This document shows positions 1-6,480 of a stretch of DNA of 8,600 nt, piece after piece. Position numbers and translations under genes: made by a program. Under the pieces are notes generated by a model. The model ran no database searches and was not told the origin of the DNA. It was given only the letters and a program-made list of their open reading frames with translations. The stretch's first letter is position 1, and every line of letters begins with the position of its first letter. Source of the stretch: Flavobacteriaceae bacterium (GTDB lineage: Bacteria > Bacteroidota > Bacteroidia > Flavobacteriales > Flavobacteriaceae). Location: assembly GCA_002700405.1 (NCBI GenBank), contig PACY01000008.1, positions 1 to 8,600 on the forward strand, given 5' to 3'.

Positions 1-983
1 ATATCTAGAACAGTTGCATCTCTCCTCATATCTTGGCTGTCAAATGAATTGTAAAATTTTTCAGTTGGAACATTAAAGCTCCAGCCTTGAGCATAAGTAG
101 GTCCACTCCATCCTCTAGGTCCAGTGTGGATAATACCAAAGTTTCCTTCACTACATTGTGGACATCCCCAATCCCACCAATTTGATGTATTGGTGTATTG
201 AATCTCAAAAATAGATTCAGGTCCATTCTCACCAAGTCTTAAAAATTGATTTCCATAATCTTGAACAAGAGAATAAATTCCAATTACATTATCAAAGGCA
301 GCAGCAGCTTCACTAAACTTGTCTTGATATAATAATACCTTTCCAAGTAGGGAATAGGCAGTGTATTTATTTACTCTTCCAATTTGTCCTTGAGAGTTAG
401 GCAAGTTGTCTACTGCATTTTGTAAGTCTATTTCTATTTGATTATAAACCTCTTCTTTTGGTACACGAACAAGCGTACCAGAATCTCCTGCACTTAACCT
501 TCTTTCAATAAATAATGGCACATCTCCAAAGAATTTGACTAATTGAAAATAATAATATGCTCTAAGAAAATATACTTCAGCATATAACGCGTCTTTGTTT
601 CCAAACTCAATTAAATCTTTATTTTCATGCATATAATTTGCTCTGTTTACACCCTCATATAACCATTGCCATATACTTTTTAAATTGTCATTAGCTGGAT
701 AATGGGTATAATCATCAATCTGCTGTAATCCAATTACATCAGTAGCACTTTCTCCACCACATAATGAGTTGTCAGATGCAATATCTCCAATTAAAACATT
801 TAAATAAAGCCATTGTAATGGATCGTAAGTTCCGATTAATGCAGCCTCATAATCACTTTCTGATTGAAAATAAACATCTGCAGTAATTTGATATCCTTCA
901 ATTGCTTCATAGTCAACATGATCTGCACAAGTATATGCAAACAATGACAGATATATTAATAATATTTTACTTAAACTTTTCAT
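1..983 (-). CDS. SusD/RagB-family nutrient-binding outer-membrane lipoprotein (C-terminus beyond window)
   Basis: The frame is open from an ATG at 983 to the window edge, giving 327 residues without a stop. SusD proteins usually have about 450-600 residues, so the C-terminal part is missing. Residues 1-19 look like a lipoprotein signal: a Lys, a hydrophobic stretch (KILLIYLSLFAYTC) and Cys19, followed by an acidic ADHVDYE tail as seen in surface-exported Bacteroidetes lipoproteins. The lipobox AYTC is not a textbook one. The TPR-like SusD core is recognisable at residues 105-117 (WQWLYEGVNRANY), 135-158 (AEVYFLRAYYYFQLVKFFGD then VPLF) and 206-220. The segment around residues 288-327 (GPRGW, GWSFNVPT, DMRRDATVLD) is typical of the family. 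It starts 11 bases after the susC stop, so the two are surely co-transcribed. SusD caps the SusC barrel and binds substrate at the cell surface. The ligand cannot be told from the sequence. A CPQC motif at residues 274-277 is unusual. Confidence 0.93.
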   Translation of the reverse strand, partial: MKSLSKILLIYLSLFAYTCADHVDYEAIEGYQITADVYFQSESDYEAALIGTYDPLQWLYLNVLIGDIASDNSLCGGESATDVIGLQQIDDYTHYPANDNLKSIWQWLYEGVNRANYMHENKDLIEFGNKDALYAEVYFLRAYYYFQLVKFFGDVPLFIERRLSAGDSGTLVRVPKEEVYNQIEIDLQNAVDNLPNSQGQIGRVNKYTAYSLLGKVLLYQDKFSEAAAAFDNVIGIYSLVQDYGNQFLRLGENGPESIFEIQYTNTSNWWDWGCPQCSEGNFGIIHTGPRGWSGPTYAQGWSFNVPTEKFYNSFDSQDMRRDATVLD

Positions 984-994
984 ATTCTATTATT

Positions 995-3900
995 TTAAAA
1001 TTTAATATTTAATCCTAAAGACCACATTCTTGGCTGAGGATATGTTCCCCTATCAATTCCCGTATCCAGTACTCCTCCTGCTGATATTTCAGGATCATAC
1101 CCTGAATAATTAGTTAATGTTAAAGCATTTTTAACTTGGAAATACGCCCTAATTTCATTTGTCCCTATAATATTATTTACAGATTCTGGAAAGCTATATC
1201 CAAGCTGAATGTTTTTTATTCTTAAATAACTTCCATCTTCTATATATCTATCTGATGCTCTTCTATTGTTATTAGAATCTACAAAGGTTACGCGTGGTTC
1301 TTCAAAACTTGTTCCAGGTCCAGTCCATCTATCCAAGGTAGATGCAAATCTGTTAGTGTAATTTAAATTTCTTTCATAAGCTCTATATATATCATTTCCA
1401 ACAGAGGCATATGTAAAGACACTTAAATCAAAATCTGAGTATGCAAGATTAATATTCCATCCCAACGTAAAATCAGGAAATGGATCACCTATTTTTGTTC
1501 TATCACTATCATTTATTATTCCATCATTATTTACATCTACAAATCTTATATCACCAGGAGCAGCACCACTTTGGGTTGCATGATTATTTATTTCATCCTG
1601 AGATTGAAAAATTCCGTTAGTGGCATATCCGTAAAAATATCCTGGAGTAAATCCTTCTTCAAATCTTACAATACTTGTATATGGAATACCATAACCTGCT
1701 CCCCATATATATCTGTCACCATTATTTATTTCTAAAACCTTATTTTCTGATGTTGTAAAATTAAGGTTAGATGAAATTTCTAATCCACCTATAGATGTAT
1801 TAAGAGAAATTCTTGCATCAATACCACTGCTTTCCGTTTTTCCAATATTGGTAGTAGGATAATAAGGTGTTCCTAAATACAAGGATAGATTTGGGCTAAA
1901 CAATAGGTCATCAACAGTCTTTTTAAAATAATCAACTGAAAGACCTAATTTATTATTAAACATTCTAGTGTCTAAACCTATATTTGCTTGAATTTGATTT
2001 TCCCATGAAACATCATCATTTGGAATTGAACCCAACGCTGAGCCATTTACTATTGTGCCGTTGAATGTATAGCTAGGAAAAGTAGAAATTAAAGAAAATT
2101 GGGGGTTTATATTATCATTTCCTAATGATCCATAACTTGCTCTAAATTTCATATAATCCAATGGTAATGAATCAAAGAAATCTTCTTTTGATATTACCCA
2201 GCCAAAAGATGCTGAAGGGAAAAATGCAAATTTATTATTAGCTCCAAATGAAGTTGATCCATCTACCCTACCAGTAAATGAAGCATAATATTTTTCATTA
2301 AAATCGTATAAAACTCTTCCAAAGTAGGAAAGATTTCTGCTAACATATTGCCAAGATCCAGATGTTTGCTGCTCAGCATTTCCCATAGCTGAACTAATAT
2401 CAGCATATGACCATGAATTAAATGGAATATCTTCATTATATGCAGTAATGTTATCTCCTTTGTTTTCTCCAATAGAAAATCCTAGTACTGTTTGGAAATT
2501 ATGCTGTTCATTTACATTAAAATCATAATTAGCATAAAGCTCATAAGTATAATTAAAGTAATTGGTATAAGATTCAGAAACTCTATTGTGAGTTGAAGTT
2601 ACATTCCCTTCTCCATCAATAGTAACTATAGGAGTTAAGTCTGAGTTTGCATTGGTAGCATTATGACCTACTCCATAATAAACAAAAGGACTAAAGTTTT
2701 TGCTGTAAATATCAACATAGGTATAACCTAATCTTGAAGTTACTTTTAAATCACTCATTAATTCATATTGCAATTCAATTTTTCCGCTTAATTTATTTGT
2801 ATTGTTTTCATTATATGTGTTTGCAATCTGCGCAAGAGGATTTACAATTTCTTGAGTAATTGTTTCACTTATACCGTAATTACCATTCTGGTCAAAAGCG
2901 GAAACAGTAGGATCAAAATTTAATGCATTTGAAAGCACGCTATTAATTCCATTCTCAGCCAAATATTCTGCCTTAATATTAGTATAATTTGTATTAACTA
3001 ATAATCTAGTTTTTTCATTTAAATCGGTATCTAAATTTGTAGTGAAGTTTGTTCTATCAAAATAAGAATGGTGACCTCCTCCTACGACACCGTCCTGAGC
3101 TAAATATGCAGCTGACACATAATAGGAAGTATTTTGACTTCCTCCTGAGGCAGTAATTGAATGGTTAATTATTGGAGCTTCTACTAAAACCTGGTTTTGC
3201 CAGTCAGTCCCTAAACCAAAAGAGTTTATATCAGAAAAAATTATCCCTTCACCAGCAGCTACACTAGCCTCATTTAAAATGGCAGCATATTCAGTAGCAT
3301 TTAAAACATCAATTGTTTTTGCTACCTGCTGAGTCCCTACTGAAGTATTAAAAGTAAAAGAAGTTTTGCTATTTTTTTTACCAGATTTAGTAGTAATTAC
3401 TATAACTCCACTACCACCTTTGACTCCATAAATAGAAGCAAGAGCTGCATCCTTTAAGACATTAACTGATTGAATGTCATTTGGATTTAAAGAATTCAAA
3501 TCATCTATCACCGCTGATACACCATCGATAACAACCAATGGATCATTACCCGCATAAGAAGTAATACCTCTAATTAAAACAGTTGGTTTTGAGCCTGGAG
3601 ATCCACTTGAAATAATATTGATTCCCGATGCTTGACCCTGTAATGCGTCTTCAACTCTAACAGGTGAAGAAGCTTCAATTGCCTCATTAGAAACTGTAGA
3701 GACAGCTCCAGAAATATCACTTAATTTTTGTGTTCCATAGCCTATAACTATTACTTCATCTAATTCGCTTAAGTCAGTCTCCATTAAGATTATCAAGTTA
3801 CTTTCTTCGCCAATAGATCTACTTAAAGTCTTATAGCCAACATAAGTGAAAATTAAGTTAGCATCAACTTCTACTCCGGATAGATTAAAATTCCCATCGA

Positions 3901-4063
3901 AATCTGTTACTGCTCCTTTATTTAAACCCTCTACAGCAATATTTACACCAACTAAAGGAAGTCCAGATTCAGCATCAGATACATTTCCATTAATATTTTG
4001 GGCATAAATACTACTTACCATAGTGGTGAGCGAAAAGAGTATAATATAAATTAACTTTTTCAT
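995..4063 (-). CDS. SusC/RagA-family TonB-linked outer-membrane transporter
   Basis: This complete 1022-residue protein has the usual SusC length. Residues 1-22 are a signal peptide (MKKLIYIILF... ending SIYAQ). Residues 23-95 form a carboxypeptidase-regulatory-like domain (NGNVSDAESGLPLVGVNI, TDFDGNF, FTYVGYK). A TonB-box-like segment, LDEVIVIGYGTQK, lies at 101-113. The plug follows, with the SusC signature at 203-228 (LKDAALASIYGVKGGSGVIV then ITTKSGK) in place of the more usual KDASATAIYGSRGANG. The rest is a 22-strand-type barrel ending in the family hallmark SGYDPEISAGG ... GTYPQPRMWSLGLNIKF with terminal Phe. It should import an oligomeric substrate across the outer membrane, using TonB-ExbBD energy and the SusD protein encoded 11 bases downstream. 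The ATG at 4063 is directly followed by the signal peptide, so the start is secure. The 5' region holds a palindrome and a terminator hairpin, so expression is probably controlled. Substrate is unknown: no glycoside hydrolase or other enzyme lies in the window. Confidence 0.96.
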   Translation of the reverse strand: MKKLIYIILFSLTTMVSSIYAQNINGNVSDAESGLPLVGVNIAVEGLNKGAVTDFDGNFNLSGVEVDANLIFTYVGYKTLSRSIGEESNLIILMETDLSELDEVIVIGYGTQKLSDISGAVSTVSNEAIEASSPVRVEDALQGQASGINIISSGSPGSKPTVLIRGITSYAGNDPLVVIDGVSAVIDDLNSLNPNDIQSVNVLKDAALASIYGVKGGSGVIVITTKSGKKNSKTSFTFNTSVGTQQVAKTIDVLNATEYAAILNEASVAAGEGIIFSDINSFGLGTDWQNQVLVEAPIINHSITASGGSQNTSYYVSAAYLAQDGVVGGGHHSYFDRTNFTTNLDTDLNEKTRLLVNTNYTNIKAEYLAENGINSVLSNALNFDPTVSAFDQNGNYGISETITQEIVNPLAQIANTYNENNTNKLSGKIELQYELMSDLKVTSRLGYTYVDIYSKNFSPFVYYGVGHNATNANSDLTPIVTIDGEGNVTSTHNRVSESYTNYFNYTYELYANYDFNVNEQHNFQTVLGFSIGENKGDNITAYNEDIPFNSWSYADISSAMGNAEQQTSGSWQYVSRNLSYFGRVLYDFNEKYYASFTGRVDGSTSFGANNKFAFFPSASFGWVISKEDFFDSLPLDYMKFRASYGSLGNDNINPQFSLISTFPSYTFNGTIVNGSALGSIPNDDVSWENQIQANIGLDTRMFNNKLGLSVDYFKKTVDDLLFSPNLSLYLGTPYYPTTNIGKTESSGIDARISLNTSIGGLEISSNLNFTTSENKVLEINNGDRYIWGAGYGIPYTSIVRFEEGFTPGYFYGYATNGIFQSQDEINNHATQSGAAPGDIRFVDVNNDGIINDSDRTKIGDPFPDFTLGWNINLAYSDFDLSVFTYASVGNDIYRAYERNLNYTNRFASTLDRWTGPGTSFEEPRVTFVDSNNNRRASDRYIEDGSYLRIKNIQLGYSFPESVNNIIGTNEIRAYFQVKNALTLTNYSGYDPEISAGGVLDTGIDRGTYPQPRMWSLGLNIKF

Positions 4064-4086
4064 ACAATTTATTTTTTAATTGTTAT

Positions 4087-4114
4087 AAATATACTATGCA
4101 AGCATAGTATATTT
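4087..4114. promoter_or_regulatory. 28-bp palindrome ahead of susC, probable operator
   Basis: Two perfect 13-base arms, AAATATACTATGC and its complement GCATAGTATATTT, are separated by only two bases (AA on the plus strand). The site ends 23 bases before the susC ATG. The two-base centre leaves no room for an RNA hairpin loop without opening base pairs, and no T-run follows it, which favours a protein dimer site over a terminator. Two weak -7-like boxes (TATATTTA on the minus strand) lie at 4123-4130 and 4086-4093. With either one, a protein bound here would cover the promoter or the start of the transcript, so repression is the simplest guess. The regulator is not encoded in this window. 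Confidence 0.6.
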
Positions 4115-4122
4115 TAGAGTGT

Positions 4123-4130
4123 TAAATATA
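4123..4130 (-). promoter_or_regulatory. weak candidate -7 box for susC
   Basis: The minus strand reads TATATTTA here, one base off the Bacteroidetes -7 consensus TAnnTTTG. No clear TTG or TTTG element lies about 19 bases upstream. A start about 7 bases downstream would put the palindrome at the very beginning of the transcript. A second identical box overlaps the palindrome at 4086-4093. Given the AT-richness of this stretch, either could be chance. Confidence 0.2.
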
Positions 4131-4160
4131 ATATTTTTTTTGTTAAAAATGTATAAAAAT

Positions 4161-4188
4161 AAAAAAGCTCCCCATCTGGAAAGCTCTT
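4161..4188 (-). terminator. intrinsic terminator after the reductase gene / ending the candidate small RNA
   Basis: On the minus strand the 11-base arms AAGAGCTTTCC and GGGGAGCTTTT pair throughout, with three G-T pairs, around the loop AGAT. They are followed by TTATTTTTAT. The G-T pairs become A-C mismatches on the other strand, so the hairpin is directed to minus-strand transcripts. It lies about 70 bases beyond the reductase stop codon and about 100 bases before susC. It therefore separates the reductase from susCD, or works as an attenuator for susC if a transcript starts at the promoter element at 4241-4248. Confidence 0.8.
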
Positions 4189-4236
4189 CATTTGATTTAA
4201 GAAAACTCATATTAATTAAATACAAGTCATCAACAC
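4161..4236 (-). ncRNA. candidate small RNA or susC leader with two hairpins
   Basis: A transcript starting a few bases after the TATATTTG box at 4248-4241 would be about 75 nt long up to the terminator. Its 5' half folds into a 9-bp stem (ACTTGTATT with AATATGAGT, loop TAATT, positions 4205-4227) that uses two G-T pairs, possible only in the minus-strand RNA. A short A/T-rich single-stranded linker, TTTCTTAAATCAAATG, joins it to the 11-bp terminator hairpin. Promoter, structured body and terminator together look like a free-standing small RNA. The other reading is an attenuated leader of susC. I do not recognise the family and have no conservation data. Confidence 0.4.
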
Positions 4237-4240
4237 GCTG

Positions 4241-4248
4241 CAAATATA
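4241..4248 (-). promoter_or_regulatory. TAnnTTTG promoter element for the candidate small RNA / susC leader
   Basis: The minus strand reads TATATTTG, an exact match to the Bacteroidetes -7 consensus and the same octamer as in the tRNA-Asp promoter in this window. At the expected 19-base distance upstream the sequence is AATG, only a partial match to the -33 TTTG. The box lies just 11 bases beyond the reductase stop codon, so it cannot serve the reductase and points into the intergenic stretch towards susC. Confidence 0.45.
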
Positions 4249-4259
4249 GTTAATTTATT

Positions 4260-5264
4260 TTATAATGCATTTAAATCACGAAGTTGTTTAGCTGATCCTA
4301 CAATTGCTTGATCAACAGTGTTTGGCTCCCATTTTAAAATATTTCTAGCATTATTAGTGTGTAATATCTCTTTTTCCCCCAGCCTTTCTACAGCCATTCT
4401 TAATGAACCTGTGAAAATTGACAATAATTTTATTAACCAGTTTGGAGCTGTATATCTTGGAACTTTTTTAAAACCATTTTCATACAAAATGTTAGAAATA
4501 TCAGAAAGCCACATTGTTTTTTCTGAAAGCAAAAATCTATTGCCAGCTGCATTTTTTTCCTTCATTGCTTTAATATGGGCCCAAGCAACATCCTTAACAT
4601 CTACCACACTAACACTTAATTTAGGATTAAATGGAATTGAACCATTTATCATTTTCTTTATAGCAATTTTATTAGAAATACTTACTGAATCAGATAGAGA
4701 TGGTCCAACAACTAAAACAGGATTTATTGCACAGACTTCAATTTTTTCACTATCATTTAAGCTTTCAATATATTCCCAAAGAAACAGCTCAGCTTTTGTT
4801 TTACTAATTTCATAAGGAAATAGTTCTTCATTACTTAAGTCAGTCCAATCATTATCATTAAACTCACTTTTTCCGTTACCATAAATAGCTGCAAAGGAGG
4901 ATGTCATTACAAATCTTTTTACCTTATTTTTTACTGCTGCCTTTAAACATCTTTGTAAGCCTCCAAGTGCAGGTTTTACCAATTCATCAACATCAACTCT
5001 TCCAATAATTACTGGAGATGCAACATGCAATACATAATCACAGCCTTGTATAGCCTCATCCCATCCATTGTCACTTAATAGGTTTAGTTGACAAAATTCA
5101 ATCTTGTCCTTACAATTAACATGTCTAGATAGACATTTTAATAGGTTCTCTGCCTTATCTAATGATCTTAAAGAAGTCTTGACTAAATAACCTTGTTCAA
5201 TAAGCTGCTTAATACAGTGCAGTGCAATATATCCGGACCCTCCGCTAACAAATACTTTTTCCAT
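4260..5264 (-). CDS. NAD(P)-dependent extended SDR, dihydroflavonol-4-reductase-like
   Basis: This 334-residue protein matches the usual length of the dihydroflavonol reductase / aldehyde reductase branch of the extended short-chain dehydrogenases. The Rossmann dinucleotide motif is at residues 4-14 (VFVSGGSGYIA), with Ala where the third motif Gly is common. SLRS at 31-34 gives an Arg at the position that often favours NADPH. The catalytic residues appear as Ser122/123 in VMTSSFAAIYG and Tyr151-x-x-x-Lys155 in PYEISKTKAE. NPVLVVGPSL at 181-190 and VDVKDVAWAH at 221-230 are further family landmarks. It probably reduces a carbonyl or aldehyde, or acts on a nucleotide-sugar-like substrate, in the cytosol. 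The substrate is not predictable. The ATG at 5264 immediately precedes the first beta strand. Only 16 bases separate it from the tRNA terminator T-run and no promoter is visible there, so it may depend on read-through from the tRNA-Asp promoter. A role linked to susCD is not shown. Confidence 0.9.
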   Translation of the reverse strand: MEKVFVSGGSGYIALHCIKQLIEQGYLVKTSLRSLDKAENLLKCLSRHVNCKDKIEFCQLNLLSDNGWDEAIQGCDYVLHVASPVIIGRVDVDELVKPALGGLQRCLKAAVKNKVKRFVMTSSFAAIYGNGKSEFNDNDWTDLSNEELFPYEISKTKAELFLWEYIESLNDSEKIEVCAINPVLVVGPSLSDSVSISNKIAIKKMINGSIPFNPKLSVSVVDVKDVAWAHIKAMKEKNAAGNRFLLSEKTMWLSDISNILYENGFKKVPRYTAPNWLIKLLSIFTGSLRMAVERLGEKEILHTNNARNILKWEPNTVDQAIVGSAKQLRDLNAL

Positions 5265-5280
5265 TTAATTTTCTTATGTT

Positions 5281-5304
5281 AAAAAACCCCACTTTTGTGA
5301 GGTC
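5281..5304 (-). terminator. short intrinsic terminator after tRNA-Asp
   Basis: The minus strand has CCTCAC, loop AAAA, GTGGGG (six pairs, one G-T) followed directly by six T. It begins eight bases after the tRNA discriminator base. The stem is short, so termination may be incomplete. This matters because the reductase ATG follows after only 16 bases. Confidence 0.65.
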
Positions 5305-5309
5305 TTTTG

Positions 5310-5383
5310 CGGTCTGGACGGGACTCGAACCCGCGACCCCATGCGTGACAGGCATGTATTCTAACCAGCTGAACTACCAGACC
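5310..5383 (-). tRNA. tRNA-Asp (anticodon GTC)
   Basis: The full cloverleaf can be drawn by eye over 74 bases. The acceptor GGTCTGG pairs with CCAGACC, the D stem is GTTC/GAAT, and the anticodon stem CATGC/GCATG carries the loop CTGTCAC. The anticodon GTC is at 5349-5347. The variable loop is GGGTC, and the T arm is GCGGG-TTCGAGT-CCCGT. The discriminator base is G, as expected for Asp. The 3' CCA is not encoded (the bases after the discriminator are CAA), so it must be added after transcription. It has its own promoter upstream and a terminator downstream. Confidence 0.98.
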
Positions 5384-5401
5384 ATTTCTTAATTGCGAAA
5401 G

Positions 5402-5432
5402 CAAATATACATTTGATTTTCAACAACTCAAA
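5402..5432 (-). promoter_or_regulatory. Bacteroidetes-type promoter for tRNA-Asp
   Basis: The minus strand shows TTTG (5432-5429), a 19-base spacer and TATATTTG (5409-5402). This matches the Bacteroidetes primary-sigma consensus of TTTG and TAnnTTTG with the expected spacing. Transcription should begin about 5395, roughly a dozen bases before the mature tRNA 5' end. It is the best promoter in the window. Confidence 0.8.
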
Positions 5433-5486
5433 TCTTTTCTTTTAAATTTTATGTGTGAACAATAGTATCAGGAAACACCGTGTGAA

Positions 5487-6470
5487 TTAATATCCTGAAC
5501 CCCAATCTGGACATCCAAAACATTCCTTATTATTTAAGAAATCATAGGAAATTGAGAATTCTGAAATTCCTCCATCACCACCAATTTTACTAAGATTAAA
5601 ATCATAAGAATACCCAAACTTAAAGCCTTCCCATGCCATTCCAATTACTGGATTTATAGATGTTATAAAATGACTTTTATCAGATGTTTGAATTGGATTT
5701 GTTGCCGCTGTAAGTCCAAGAGAGAACCTGTCAAAAACATATTGAAATCCTATATCAAACCTATCATATTTACCTTGCATCATAAAGTTTGTAATAAGAA
5801 AAATACTATTATCATCATTATAGTTTAATACAGGTAATTCTAATGATGCATGAAGTGAAACAAAGATGTCTAAAGGAGCGTCACCTTGACTAACCATTGA
5901 GACATTAGGTCTATTTAAATGTCTTAATGTTAAACCAACCCAGCTATAATCATTGTTAAATAAAAAGGAAGCGCCAAAATCTACATATCTAACATTTTCT
6001 TCTAATAATATTGGATCAAACGAATTTGAACTGATCAAGTTTTGAAAAATATTAATCTGATCTTCAAAAAGTAAATTATCAAAACCAAAATCCTTGAATC
6101 CAAAACCTACAGAAATACTTGGTCTAAAGTGCCAATCATAATTAATCTGAACATCATAAGCCCAATTGACATTAACTTGCTTTAAATTATAATTCGTAAC
6201 TGTTTCCTGATGATTAATTAAACTGATTCCTATACCACTATTTAATTCTGGATACCAATCATCAAAATAAACATATTGAGAATTTAAGTTGAAATTAAAT
6301 CCTGACCATTGCTGGTTTTTATATAAAAGACCAGCTTTTGTAGTTTGATAAAATCCTGAAAAAGAAGGGTTAATACTTTCAGGAATCATAAAAGATTGGG
6401 TAAAAGCAACATCTTGAGAAAAACCTCTCAAACATGTAACCATTACTAATATTAATAAAAATCTTTTCAT
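5487..6470 (-). CDS. PorP/SprF-family type IX secretion system membrane protein
   Basis: This complete 327-residue protein has the normal length for the PorP/SprF family. Residues 1-19 are a signal peptide (MKRFLLILVMVTCLRGFSQ). The mature N-terminus, DVAFTQSFMIPESINPSFSG, is the family hallmark (usually close to QDP.FSQYM...NPA.AG). Next come YKNQQWSGF and many short amphipathic beta strands with aromatic ends, consistent with an outer-membrane beta-barrel. The chain ends ECFGCPDWGSGY, with a CxxC at 317-320. In Flavobacterium johnsoniae, SprF is needed to export the adhesin SprB, and such paralogues usually sit directly downstream of a giant protein with a type B sorting domain. That is the case here: the gene starts 10 bases after the stop of the adhesin-like gene, so they form one transcription unit. 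It is probably a dedicated paralogue and not the core PorP. No clear terminator follows it. Confidence 0.93.
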   Translation of the reverse strand: MKRFLLILVMVTCLRGFSQDVAFTQSFMIPESINPSFSGFYQTTKAGLLYKNQQWSGFNFNLNSQYVYFDDWYPELNSGIGISLINHQETVTNYNLKQVNVNWAYDVQINYDWHFRPSISVGFGFKDFGFDNLLFEDQINIFQNLISSNSFDPILLEENVRYVDFGASFLFNNDYSWVGLTLRHLNRPNVSMVSQGDAPLDIFVSLHASLELPVLNYNDDNSIFLITNFMMQGKYDRFDIGFQYVFDRFSLGLTAATNPIQTSDKSHFITSINPVIGMAWEGFKFGYSYDFNLSKIGGDGGISEFSISYDFLNNKECFGCPDWGSGY

Positions 6471-6480
6471 TACTTCTACT

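Noticed and set aside
26..235. A 69-codon minus-strand frame.
   Set aside because: It overlaps the susD coding sequence in another frame. The susD frame gives clear family motifs, this one none.
4094..4210. A 38-codon minus-strand reading frame (ATG at 4210, TAG at 4096) in the reductase-susC gap.
   Set aside because: It runs straight through the terminator hairpin and its T-run, which accounts for its Phe/Leu-rich middle, and it ends inside the palindrome. It looks like a chance frame in non-coding DNA.
4318..4815. A 165-codon plus-strand frame with a hydrophobic, signal-like start.
   Set aside because: It lies entirely antisense to the well-supported reductase gene, has no recognisable domain and no promoter, and is explained as a shadow of that coding sequence.
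5450..5489. Direct repeat GTGTGAA, twice, about 30 bases apart, just after the porP-type stop codon.
   Set aside because: It is only seven bases long with no partner elsewhere, no hairpin with a T-run, and no sign of an attachment site or element boundary.
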